In this document: piece after piece, positions 45,640 to 56,386 of the stretch | Position numbering within the stretch: position 1 is the first letter of the stretch | Layout: each line of letters begins with the position of its first letter | From: Massariosphaeria phaeospora | Taxonomy: Eukaryota; Ascomycota; Dothideomycetes; Pleosporales | Length of the DNA stretch: 64,000 bases | Direction of reading: 5' to 3' | Assembly: GCA_011032825.1 (NCBI GenBank) | Contig: JAADJZ010000011.1 | Location: forward strand, 434,001-498,000 | Notes under the pieces: generated by a model | Told to the model about the DNA's origin: nothing | Databases searched by the model: none | The model's input: only the letters and a program-made list of their open reading frames with translations | Program-made: the position numbers and the translations under genes

Positions 45640-46257
45640 TGTTCAGGTGCGGGACTGGGTATCTCAGGGCTGTTTTATGTAGACGGGGACTCGGAATCCA
45701 GGGGTCTAACATCTAGGGGCCTAACAATCTAGGGGACTTCAAATCTACGGGACTAATAATCCAGAGGTCCAACAATGTGGAGGACTAAAAAATGTAATTT
45801 AGCACCCGCAGACGGAACTGTAGTCCCGAAAATTCTTTAGCATTTACAATCCATCTACAGAAACACTTCTACATAAAACGAGCATCACGAAATCACGACC
45901 ATCTGTCCCCCAATACCCACATCCTCTCCTTTCCTTATATCCAATGCAGTCCAGTTTCGCTGGCCCGAGCCGGCCCTCTAACCTCTCCAATATCTTCGTA
46001 GAAAGAACCAACATGGCAAGTCCACGCATTGTTTGTTGCCGTTCTGTTTCCCCCTATTGAAATCCTGGTGGTATAGGTAGCTGACTCGGGTTTTCTTTTG
46101 GGGGTTGGGTTTGGGTTTGTCAATTTTGGGTTGTATGTTTATCTTTGCATACGTGTGTATGGGTGGGTATAACTGCTCCTCGCCAACCTAACCGTACTCC
46201 CGCAGTCCAGTTGTAGACCCTATATCTCCCTCGCTCCCTCCCATACACCATTCACCT
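45640..46257. other. Convergent intergenic region with tandem repeat
   Basis: 3' flanks of the transporter and amylase genes. Apart from the 16-base tandem repeat no feature is seen. Confidence 0.5.
45696..45791 (+). repeat. Six-copy 16-base tandem repeat
   Basis: Six consecutive 16-base units of the form ATCTAGGGG(A/C)CTAACA, each diverged by a few substitutions and without length change. The array starts 57 bases after the transporter stop codon, probably within its 3' untranslated region. Confidence 0.75.
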
Positions 46258-46300
46258 TCTCCCCATCCCCATCCCCATCCCCCCACCCCACCCCACACTC
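46258..46300. repeat. C-rich simple repeat at the amylase stop codon
   Basis: A CCCCAT-type short repeat grading into CCCCA runs. It abuts the amylase stop codon (46299-46301), and C-rich sequence continues into the last codons of that gene. Confidence 0.6.
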
Positions 46301-47932
46301 AATCAACCCCACAAATCCCACTCCCCCCCAACCCCCCCTTCCCAACCAACACCCTCGGCTCCCCCCTCTCCATCCTAACATCCACATCCCCCTTCTCCCC
46401 CGCCACATACTCACTACAAGTCAGCACATCAACGACCGTCTCGCCCTTACTGAACTCCATGCCCTGCGTCGAGAGCGTATAGCTGCCACCCTGCGCGCCC
46501 TGATTGGTGAAGATGCTGCGGATGGCGTCTTTGCGCAGCTGGATGACGTCGGCGGTGTAGGTGAGCACACGCGTTTGGTAGGTTAGGTAGGCGGGGTGTG
46601 TGGCGGAGATGTGGTTGCGGAGTTGGTTGAGGAGGGCGGTGTGGGCGTAGAGGGGCGTGGTGGTGGAGTAGCTGGTGGGCGAGGGTTAGGAGTGTGTGTG
46701 GAAGGAAGGGAAAGCGAGAGCATGGGAAAGGGAGAAAGGCAACGTACCCAGACGACCACAGCGCCTCTCTGCAGCCCGGGTCGTCGCCGCCACTGAAGTG
46801 CTGTTCTTGCCCCTGGTACAAGATCGGGATGCCATCGCTCATAATCGTAAACGCCAGCGCGTTCTTCACCAAGCTAAGATCCTGCGTCGCGGCCGGAAAC
46901 CGCGCGTTATCGTGGTTCTCAAAGAAGGTGCCGAGCAGCGACGCGTCGCGGCAGCCGGCATCCGTGTCCTGCGTGCACGCCGCAAGGTTGACGACCAGGT
47001 CCGACATGGGCGACTCGCGCTGGAAGACGCGCTTGATGGCGTAGTACAGCGGGTAGTCGAGCACCGAGTCCATGTACTGCTGGTACGGGTACGTGTAGCC
47101 GGGCCTGCCCTCGGACACCTCGCCCATGCAGAAGACGCCTGCGCTCTGGCACCACGGCGGGAAGAAGTCCGCGTTGACGTTCTTGACGCTGTCGATGCGC
47201 AGGCCGTCGATGCTGTAGTTGGCTACGAGGGTCTTGATCCAGCGGTTCATCTCGGAAGCGACGTGCGGGTCCTCGGTCTTCAGGTCCGGCATTGTCATGT
47301 TGCAGTTGCCGATCCAGCATTTTTCGACTTCGGTTTGGTTGGACATGTCGGCGAGTTCACAGTACGAGTGGTAGTGTTCGGGCTTGTTGAAGTGCGCGAA
47401 CTTCTGAAAGTTGACTGTGTCGTGGCAGCCGGCCCAGCCCATGTGGTTCGGCACTACGTCGACCATAAGGTACATCCCTTTTGCGTGGAGAGCGGCTGCG
47501 AGAGACTTGAGGTCATTGGCTGAGCCGAAGTTGTTGTTCACTGAGTAGAGGTCTGTTTGGTAGTAGCCGTGGTAGGCTTCGGTCACTTGGGCTGTGACCG
47601 GAGATATCCATACTGCAGTAAAGCCGAGATTCTTGATATAGTCCAGTTTGTTCTGGATTCCTTTCCAGGTGCCGCCGCAGTATATATTGTTCTTGACATC
47701 GCAGGGATATGTCGTGCTGCCGTCTGTTCGAGCAAAGCTAAGGGAGAGTCAGTCAGCTCATGTTCCTGAAGAGCTCGTACCTGATGTCTCTGTGCAGACA
47801 TAGTCTCCGCCCGAGTCACACTTACCGATCCGTAAAGACCTGATAGATAGATCTGGACCTCCAATCCGCTCCACTCGCCGCCGCACCCCCCTGGATAAGC
47901 GACGCAAGCGCCGAAAGTAGCACAAACTGCAT
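46299..47932 (-). CDS. Secreted alpha-amylase, GH13 (Taka-amylase type)
   Basis: Exons 47826-47932, 46748-47737 and 46299-46671 encode 489 residues, close to the 499 of Taka-amylase. A signal peptide (MQFVLLSALASLIQGGAAA) is followed by ADWRSRSIYQVFTDRFART, made at the first splice, and CDVKNNIYCGGTWKGI. The TIM-barrel signatures are intact: DVVPNHMG, GLRIDSVKNV (nucleophile Asp218), GEVSEG (acid/base Glu242) and FFENHDNARFP (Asp312). Paired cysteines follow the family pattern. It hydrolyses internal alpha-1,4 bonds of starch outside the cell. There is no starch-binding domain. The C-terminal beta-sandwich ends in a Gly-rich tail (GKGGLGGSGICGVD) encoded by low-complexity C-rich DNA, probably lineage-specific. 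The neighbours do not suggest a starch cluster. Confidence 0.96.
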
Positions 47933-49016
47933 GATGTAAAGAAGAGGTTCGTCCAGGAACCAAGAAGAGAAAGACGGTACGAATGAGGACTCGGTGTATC
48001 CACAAGAGAAAGCCTGCTTTCACCACCAAACGGCCGACCCTACCCCTTCTTAAGAGCGCATCTCTATTCGACCTTAAAATGAGAGATTCACATTTTCCTG
48101 ATTTCTCCCCTACCATCACCTGATTGATTAGCCCACCGCTTCTCTGTGCAAACTACAACTATAAAGCACGCGGTATTATACAGCTTCCCATATAGGCTAC
48201 CCCTGGGAGTACCATAAGCAGAGACGACAAGCGTGACTCGCAGGGGTACGGCTTCCCTGCATCGGTAGTATATACTATTACTCCGGTTCAAGTACGGTCG
48301 ATCCAAATCGTACAAGCAACTTGCGACAGCTCTCTGCGTTTTTGGTCGCATGGATAAATGCTCCGCGGAAAGCCGGGAATCCGTCATGGGATCTGGGGTA
48401 GATCTGAGCTAGTTGATCATCGTGCATGTGGTCTCGTGGACGTCGCTGTGGGGTTTCGGCTTGACAACTGCCTGAATGAGCGAGGTGATCGTTCATATCG
48501 CAGTCAAGCATTGCCCTGCATTTGCAGCGCCCTGGTTTGAGGACTTAGAAGGAATTTCCTAGGGAATGTTGGTCTATATCCCTTCCGAATGGACCCTGAT
48601 TTGCATATCAGCCCGGTACCCTATGAGTGCTCGTTTTCCCCCTCATTTATTTTATTGGTGTACATTTTCCGCTACAGAAGCCAAAGACCGCATTTGCCCA
48701 GCTTAATTATTGACGTTATATTATATCTGCGCCAATTACCGAGCCACAGTTACTTACTTGGCACGCAGCAAACCTGCCAAAATTATCCCGGAACTGCAGC
48801 GATCGTCATTGTGCATAGTACAGCTACACGTGCGCATCCAGTTCGGGGAATTTTTGATGCTCTCGTAGATACTTGGGCTGACACACCGGCGGTATGTGGG
48901 GAAAGCTGGGGTAGAAACGTGCGCGTGATATACTACGAGCAATAATACGTGGCAAAAAGCGGCATCGTGATCAGCATGTCCACGGGCCTTTCCCTACTCG
49001 TGAAGGAGAGAGCCTA
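47933..49016. other. Intergenic, no gene recognised
   Basis: The promoter side of the amylase gene plus unassigned sequence. No convincing ORF or RNA gene. Confidence 0.5.
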
Positions 49017-49364
49017 CTATCCCGCGAAAGTCAACATGTGAAGATGACAAGCGTTGGGAGTGCTTTGGTGTGGTGCGGAGAGTAAGAAAGGAGCTAGAAG
49101 AAGAAAGCCAATGGACATACCAGAGGAGGCAGAGATCGTAACAGCTAGAAAGAGTGCAGGCCTAGCTATCAATGCGGCCGCGCGTAGAATTATGGTAAGC
49201 CACACTGCGGAGGGGAAGACGTTCGAGTAAGCCACTTGTGCCTTCCTCCATCCATACTGCCGCCAAGCTGCCGCACGCACCTTCCCCTCTTGCCACGGAA
49301 ACCTTATAGTCGCTGCTGAACCAAAGGTGCCCCGTAAGATCAGGAATACGACTCTCAGGAGCAT
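49017..49364 (-). CDS. Doubtful small hydrophobic ORF
   Basis: An ATG-initiated 115-codon frame with two or three hydrophobic stretches (MLLRVVFLILRG at the start, AVWLTIILRAAALIARPALFLAV, and SIGFLLLAPFLLSA). No known family. A GTATGT donor-like site near 49120 leaves the C-terminus uncertain. It could be a small membrane protein or chance. Confidence 0.25.
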   Translation of the reverse strand: MLLRVVFLILRGTFGSAATIRFPWQEGKVRAAAWRQYGWRKAQVAYSNVFPSAVWLTIILRAAALIARPALFLAVTISASSGMSIGFLLLAPFLLSAPHQSTPNACHLHMLTFAG

Positions 49365-49653
49365 ATTCCAGTGCAGATGTAGTAAGATCTAGACTAGGGA
49401 ATGCAGAACATAGGAGATTGGACTATGCGGACCAGATCTAGACGACCTCCAAGTAAACACGTAAAAAAAGAAGAAGAATAAGGAGAAGAAGGGGAATCCA
49501 AGACAGTACCAAAAACTGAAAGAAAATCCAATGCCCATGGGGTATCTTATGCAACCCAACCCAACCCAACCCAGATCTTCTTTAGAACGCCGGAAATTCC
49601 CGGCCTAGGGAGATTATCATGCCATTCCAAAGCCTGACATGTATATCGCGACA

Positions 49654-50761
49654 TTACGGGCACGTCAAACTCCTCGGCCTCGTCTCAGTGCGCCCGATAA
49701 TCTCGCCCCTTACTCTACTCGGCACCGCAGCGCGCGCCCAGCACTGCAGCACACACCTCCTCATCAGCGCCCCCTCCTCTTCATTCAACCTGAGCTGGCG
49801 CATCGCGAACCTGCTCTTCCGCAGCCTCGCGCCCCTCCCCTCCGCCGCGTGCAGAACTGGAAGCAGCACAGGAACCGTGACACTGCGCTTCGCAGCGGGC
49901 TTCGCTCCCGCGGGCGACGTGACGAGCGACTCCAGGTTCACGCACTCGGCGATCAGCGCCTGGATGGCGGCGGAGAGTTGTGTGGCGCGCGCGAAGAGGT
50001 AGGGCCAGTGGTCGGGGCCCCAGAAGGGGTCTGCGGAGAGGGCTTCGCGGAGCGCGGGGAGGATGTGCGGCAGCGGCGGGAGGGAGAGGCCCTGAGAGGA
50101 GGGTTGCGCTGGGCGCTCAGCGACGCGAGAGGGATCTGATGCGGCGACAGATGAATTCGGCGCGGAGACGGACGCGGTCGAGAGGAGCGACGCGGCGATG
50201 GTCAGGCGGATGTGCGACTCGGTGGAGAGGGCCGCCGTCGTGACGCAGGCTGTGTAGGTAGTCAAAGTCAGCCTTGTTCCCTCCCAATTCCATTCCAGAA
50301 AAGAAGCCATACCTGGACAGCCGCGCGTGCGACACCAGTCCTCCTCCTCCGCAAGAAAGCACTGCAAGCACAGAAAGGCCCCGCGCGCCGCCCCCGCGAA
50401 CGCCAGCTCCAGATCCGCCGAAGTGCGCGTACACAGCGCCGCCTCGGCGAGTGCGGCGGCGCGGCGGAACAGCTCGACGACGGGCATCACCAGCGCATGC
50501 AGCAGGTCGCGGTGCAGCAGCCACGTCTCCTGCGCCTGCGCGTCGCACGCCGTGTGGGCGGCGCAGAAGCTGTGGGCGTGTTAACTGGGAGTTTTGGAGG
50601 TTCGGACAGCTTGTTGCGTACTCGGCATTGTTGCTGGCCAGACACCGCCTCAGCACCTGGAACCCTTCGGACGCGCAGAGCAGCTCGACGTCTTCACGCG
50701 GGATCGCGAAGGGGCTCTGGGCTAGGCTCTCGCATGCATTATTGCTGGTGATGGAGTCCAT
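49654..50761 (-). CDS. Alanine/leucine-rich orphan protein
   Basis: Three exons, 50622-50761, 50313-50569 and 49654-50249, encode 330 residues. The introns have GTACGC/GTATGG donors and CACAG acceptors and phases 2 and 1. The protein starts MDSITSNNACESLAQSPFAIPRE and is helical in appearance, Ala/Leu/Arg-rich and with many Cys (CASEGFQVLRRC, CAAHTAC, CLQC, CRTRGC). The spacing does not match a Zn2Cys6 cluster. Some fungal pathway-specific regulators have comparable helical C-terminal halves, but no DNA-binding domain is visible here. Function is unknown. Strong GC richness of this gene creates long shadow frames on the plus strand. Confidence 0.65.
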
Positions 50762-51602
50762 GGCTCACGTGTCCGATATGCAGCGCTTTGTTCGCGTCGG
50801 AGAGCTGTACCATTGAGCAATTGCCAGGAAAGTCGTGATTGAGCGCAGCAAAACAGGCAAGCAAGGGAGAGGAAAGAGGTCAAGTAAACATCTGGTGCAC
50901 GCTTCCCATTTCATTAAAATGATGAGCTATACCTGTAGACCGATACAATGTCCGATTTCCGCCAAGCCTGCCCCTTTTGAGCCCGCCACGTCCTTTCCAG
51001 ACGACTCCAGACGGACTGCGGGCCCGGAGCACAACTCAAGTCGCGATACGGACCAGTAGCCATATGTAGCTATGCAACTTGTGTTGCCATCCATTGACAA
51101 TGCCCAAACAGCTCCCCAAACGTAAGGGCAATCTGGATCGTCATATCGAGTCTCCCGTACGGCGTAGGTAGTGGATTTCGCCCCACCGGCAAATAGCCTT
51201 TCACACCTACCAGATCCGACCTTCATCCTCGCGTCCCACTAGCCATCTATTGAAATCCCGAACCCATCAACAAGATCATCTTGGCCAATCTGATCTGCGC
51301 GCCGCTCCGATGAGGCCTAGAAACTGGAGCTGAGCTGACGGTACTGCGCTCGGGGCAGGGTCGCTAGCTTTTGCTCCGTCGAGTAAACATGTCTGGAAGA
51401 GTCTTTCTGACTTCGGGTGACTTCTCGTATGCGCTCTTAATAATAGCGCAGCTGGGAGAGGATGTCTGCGTACCACGTCTGGTACTAGGAGACGTGCATA
51501 GGTGCCCAAACACGCACAGCACACTGTCCCATGTGACTTAGGCGGAAACAGTATGGGTACTGGACACGACTGTTCTACACCTGAAAGACTGAACGCCTTA
51601 GT
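50762..51602. other. Intergenic, no gene recognised
   Basis: Promoter side of the orphan gene and 3' flank of the next. Short frames only. Confidence 0.5.
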
Positions 51603-54132
51603 TCATTTCCACCAAAATACTGAACAGGATCCGTCTGCGTTCAGCAAGCGCCGCATCGTGCTATCATCGAAGTTTTGTTTCCGTCCAAACGGATCCGTTA
51701 GGAGCATAGAGAGTTTTTCCGCTATGGGCGCTAGTTCCGTCTTCGAAAAGGGGACCGGTGGAGTACCGTGTGTGGGGTCGATTTGCAGAAGGGAGAAGAT
51801 GCTCGTCTTTAGTTTGCCAACCATGCGGTGATGCACCTCACGGAGGTTGTCGTACAACGGGGTCAGGATATTGAGGTAGCGACTCGCAATAGGCTCATAG
51901 TCGCGACATTCTTCGAGCATGTTCATGCAGTCTTTGGCGTGCCCTAGGTCTATATTGATACCATCTGGCAAGCCGGGTATTAGCGGACCTTCAATCAGCT
52001 TGGTCATGGCACTGAAGAGCAGAACTATACAGGCGGTGAACGACCAATAGCTACAAAGTGACATTAGTTCCATAAATGCTGGTATGGGGTGCACAACTTA
52101 CATGATCAGCCAGCAGCGCTTCGTCAAGGTTCCATCAAACTTTATGAGTGACAACAAACGCGAAATCGACTGAGCAGCAACACCACACTCGTCACGGTAC
52201 CGTTTAGCATCCTCCGTGGAGGATAAATCCAGATCATATGTTTCACCCTCGGTGAGCTGTTTCTCTGCCGTAGCAACAAGCGTTTGTCGATACAGCAGTA
52301 TGAGCGCCCCAAGGTACATAATCTATCAGGCCAGTAAGCTTCAGCTTGAGATAGGGTGTACTTAAACCGACTTACATGTAACATGAGGATGGCTCGCTTC
52401 TGGTACACGGAGAGTTCTGGTGGAGGGGTCGGAATCAACGTAGGTATCTGTAGGATCGCCGGCACCCCATTACGCCAGGCTTCCAATTTCTCTGCAAGCA
52501 TATTCACATTCTCCCGTGTGGACAGCTCTGGCGAAGCAAGGATGTTCGCAATCTCAGCTGCTAACAAACCGATCTTGCTAGTTTGTATATGGATCGCCTC
52601 ATTTATTGCCTCGCAATCACCTTGCGGAGTGCAAGCAAACTGTCAATGTCAGCACTAGATATTATAGATACATGGCTCAAATGAAACGTACGGAGACATC
52701 ATCAGTGGTGACTTCAGACCGATAGCCCAAAGTATATGAGAGCCAGCAGTCCATGAAGATAAGGCTGCGGAAAATTCGCCGCCAGCTCTGAGCAGTAGTG
52801 TCAGTCGAGTCTGGAATTGATCGTGGACATTTCCAACGTCCAATTTGTAAGCCGGCCGCTGCTGGGTGTTAATTTCATGACATCCTAGTCGGGTTCTTTC
52901 AGACCTACCAATCAGGTACCGTGCGCTCATGTGTTTCTCCAGTAGCGCGTAGAAGGACATGGACAACAGCAAGCGCATGGTGCGCAGATAGTCGCTCCGC
53001 GCAGTCTTTTCGTGGAAATGCAGAGTTCCAGACGCGTAGAGTATCCTTCGAATACGGTCTGGGAAACATTGCACGTCGTAATGACCGCCCATTGCCGAAA
53101 CGGTAAAGCATTCGGCCAGAGTCATCGCGTCGACCGGTTTCTGTGGTCTGTAGACTCGCTCGAGGATCTCGTCCACTTGTCCGGCCGTCCACATGAACAG
53201 AAGAGACCCCGTCCCTTCAACGAAAGCATGCATTGCTCGACGAACGAGGCCTTCCGATGGCAAACGCATTTGGTCGTATGTCTGTATGCCTTGGGCAAGA
53301 ATCTCACCCCTGAGAGAGACTATTTCGCTTAACGCCAGAGTGAGAGCGTTGTGACAGGCCTCAGCCTCCGTTCCGGTCGAGGTCGAAGAAAGACAGGAGA
53401 GGGGACTGTCGGACGAGCTCGGGCGAGAATATGTGCTGCATGCCAATGCTCCGGAACGAGCAGACTTCGGACGTCCACTCTTTGCCGTAGTATGCTGTGT
53501 TTTGAACTCTCCCAAGTAGACCTGATATTTCCGCCAATTGTCACTTTTCTTGTACTCGTCCATCTGAGCCTCGAATTCCTGCATGGCTCGTGCTGCTTGG
53601 CTTTCCCAGGCACGCTTTTGGTCGGCTGGCAGCGTTTGCCATCGCTGGCCTACCTCTCGGGCAATGTCCACAAACGATAAGGCCCTGATGTCGGGCTGTG
53701 AGCGGAGTTTATCGGCGAAGTTCACATCTGAACACGTGTTAGATTACACATGACTGGGAGGGCACCGGCATAAGTACAGGCTGTCTTTGGTTTCTTAGGG
53801 GCGTGGACATCAGGCCGAGGATGGCGTCGATATCTCCGCTTCTCTTTCGAGGGGGGCGACGTGGTCTGTTTGGACAAGCTTTCAAGAGCAGACGAGGAAA
53901 GCTCGCTCGGGGTCGATGCGCTTGGCTCCAGTGACATTGATAGTGGAATACCACGGTGGGTGGCGATTTCGCGCTGCAAGACGCGACGGTGGCCGAGCTT
54001 GAACTTGAGCGCGGTGAGGTCGTCTTCGGTGATGTCGAGGACGGTGTTCCAGTTGTGGAAGCCATTCTCAACCAGGCTTTGGTGATATGTAGTCAAGCCC
54101 AGTCGCTTGAGAACGTCGGACAAGTCTGCCAT
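51603..54132 (-). CDS. SAM domain + HMG box + fungal transcription-factor domain regulator
   Basis: Six exons, 53778-54132, 52909-53727, 52692-52861, 52376-52639, 52102-52322 and 51603-52050, with all phases consistent, give 758 residues. Residues 1-62 are a SAM domain (LSDVLKRLGLTTYHQSLVENGF). An HMG box spans roughly residues 113-185 (PKKPKTAYVNFADKL created by the first splice, FVDIAREVGQRWQTLPADQKRAWE). A linker follows, then the fungal-specific transcription-factor (MHR) region: QVDEILERVY, AMGGHYDVQCFPDRI, and, made by splice 2, AAGLQIGRWKCPRS..WRRIFRSLIFMDCWLSYTLGYRSEV. No Zn2Cys6 cluster is present; the HMG box is the apparent DNA-binding module. It acts in the nucleus; targets are unknown. 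Skipping intron 2 gives an alternative frame that loses the MHR core, so it is rejected. Confidence 0.9.
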
Positions 54133-56386
54133 AGCGGGGGGCGTACCAAAGAGGAAGCGATCGTCAAGGTGGGTGCCACGCAGAACGAGAATCTGGGGCC
54201 CGGCGCATATTTGAGGGCTGGCGGAAGGCCGGCGGGAGCTGCCGCGGAGTGGAGACGGCGACGACGCTCATCAGCGTGTCGCGACCAGAGGGCTGGCGGG
54301 CATGCTGAATGATGGCCTGAGCCGTCATGTCCGCTGGAGTTCGACGCAGCGGAACGAGGCCTAGACCGGCCGGCGCAGTCGGCCCACCTGAAGCTCCCGC
54401 GTAGAAAGCTTAGCACGGGCCAGTCCAGAGGGGCATGGGCGGATGTACATATCTATTATCGCCCTTGCGCTCCTCTTTACATCGTCGGCCTCTCTACAAA
54501 GTATCGCTGGTCACGTCAGGGCAGGTTTGGTCAACCAACGTCTTGAGCTACCACCTACATGTGGGGAGTACCTACGGCTTGCTACATCCTGCCTCTTCTG
54601 TGCCATAATCCGATCCTCACTCAACATACGGCTGCTAAGCGCCGGAAGCAAACGACAAGCAGCGTGTGAATTAGGGGCTCATATGCACGACGCGTCGATC
54701 TAGCTCGCCTTGGACCAGCAGCAATGCCATAAATCGCGATGATGGCGAAACAAATGCCATCACGGTGATGCGCCTCGACAGATTAGTAATAATGCTTCTC
54801 ATCATCCCATTGGCCCGGTATACGTAGCCGAGACGCCTCCCGCCGCTAGTCCTGAGCGGGCTAAGCCGGCCGCCATGGGAATCTGCAAGCCGCATGTGCA
54901 CGGCCCTGCTTTGTTGGACCCGTTTTCTTCATCGACTTGTTGACTGCAGATCGACTTTCTCTGATCGTGCTTGTCTCGTCGGCGTTTCCGATGACACCAC
55001 ACCCTGCCAACAGATGGCCATCTGACTGACAGTGAGCTTCGGCATGATTGAGCCGGGTCCAATGGTGTCTACCAGCTCCAGCTGCGCTCACTGCGGGTGA
55101 GCAGGTTTCCCAGGCGTCTTCTACGAAGGCTTCTTTCTTGGCAGTCTCTCACCGCACTAAATACGGGGACACTTTGAACGATTGATGTCGTCCACGCTCT
55201 CGGATCTATGCCAAGTACGATCTCTCCGAATCTCTGTACCAAGATTGAAAAGAGAGCCCACGTGCGAACATACTATGCTGGGCAGTGTCATCCAGTTAAG
55301 ACTTGTCGTCCTGCCCAGACAGGTACAGGCCGTCGCCCGACGCGGTGCAGTCTCGGCCTTCTCGTCTTCTGTCCATGGACAAGGACGTCACTATTACGGT
55401 ATGCAAGAAAACACGACCTACCATGTCCAGTTACGTGATAGGAGCCCTCCTTTCAATTACGGACTCACCGGAACCCAGGCTTGAACAAAACTTTCAGGGG
55501 AAATCTCTCCATGCCACCAGATTCTCTTGGGGCCGTGACGGGATATGTGCAGGAGTGGTACCATAGTGTAGAACGTTGGATCCACGCGGCTGACGAGGGT
55601 AAATGACGTTGGTACCTCCTCGCGGTATTTTTAAAAAAGATGTACGTAGTAGGTCGACATAGGTACTAGCGTGAACCGCAGGCATACAGCAACACCCCCC
55701 TGTTAGACGTCTTGCTAGTAAAGACAGACATTAGGTAATCCTCTTGACAGTATAGGAACTTTCAGGGGATATGTAGATAGTTCACCTTTTATCTTTACAA
55801 AGCCCTATTGTATGTAGTATACTAGGTATTGTCTATCATTCTATGGTTTTTTGGGGTTCAGCTAGTACACAAAGATGAGATCAAAGCCCCTCGTATCTCA
55901 GAACACAAATCACGTAGTTTTAAAAGGTAGTTAACACAAATCTGCTGTTTGTAATTAGAACAGTGCGCGGTTATCAGCGGGACCGCCTCCACGGTTTAGT
56001 TTAGCGGGACTGCCAAGCATCTTGAAGAGCCACGTACAGCTTCTTATAGCGAATATTTAATCGAATGCCCACACACCGAAGCGTTCTCTTCTCTAACCTA
56101 CACTCCATTAATCATCCGACATGATTCCAGCTACACCCATCAACCGCGCCGCAGTGCGCCTCTTTTCCCTAGGTATTGTCTATATCGGGCTTGTTAGACG
56201 TAGGTAGATGCCCGTCGGAAACGAATCATGTCAATTTCGTGGCAGGCTTGTTCTACGAATTTGCATCATGGTCTCAGTGCGTATCGCTCTACGAGAATCC
56301 TCTTACACGAAATTACACCCTTGCACGTTGGAATACGCCAAACATCCTTGCATACAAAACGAGCGTCTTGCACCCTCTCCTCACGA
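54133..56386. other. Gene-poor spacer
   Basis: 2.25 kb between the regulator's promoter and the 3' end of the transporter. It contains direct-repeat copy A (55714-55834) and AT-richer sequence from 55600 to 56060. No gene recognised. Confidence 0.5.
55714..55834 (+). repeat. Direct repeat copy A (see 58534)
   Basis: Shares about 120 bases, at roughly 70% identity by eye, with 58534-58650. The best core is AATCCTCTT(G/A)ACAGTATAGGA and, near the end, TACTATACTAGGTA-like sequence. Possibly a solo LTR or MITE remnant; no terminal inverted repeat found. Confidence 0.6.

Noticed and set aside
46696..47523. 275-codon plus-strand frame opposite the amylase
   Set aside because: Antisense shadow; composition follows the amylase codons.
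50117..50761. 214-codon minus-strand frame and plus-strand frames at 50212-50816
   Set aside because: The unspliced reading runs through a clear GTACGC..CCACAG intron; the plus frames are GC-rich shadows.
52655..53725. Unspliced continuation of the HMG protein after 52909
   Set aside because: Removing the 47-base intron 52862-52908 restores the conserved fungal transcription-factor core; the unspliced frame shows none.
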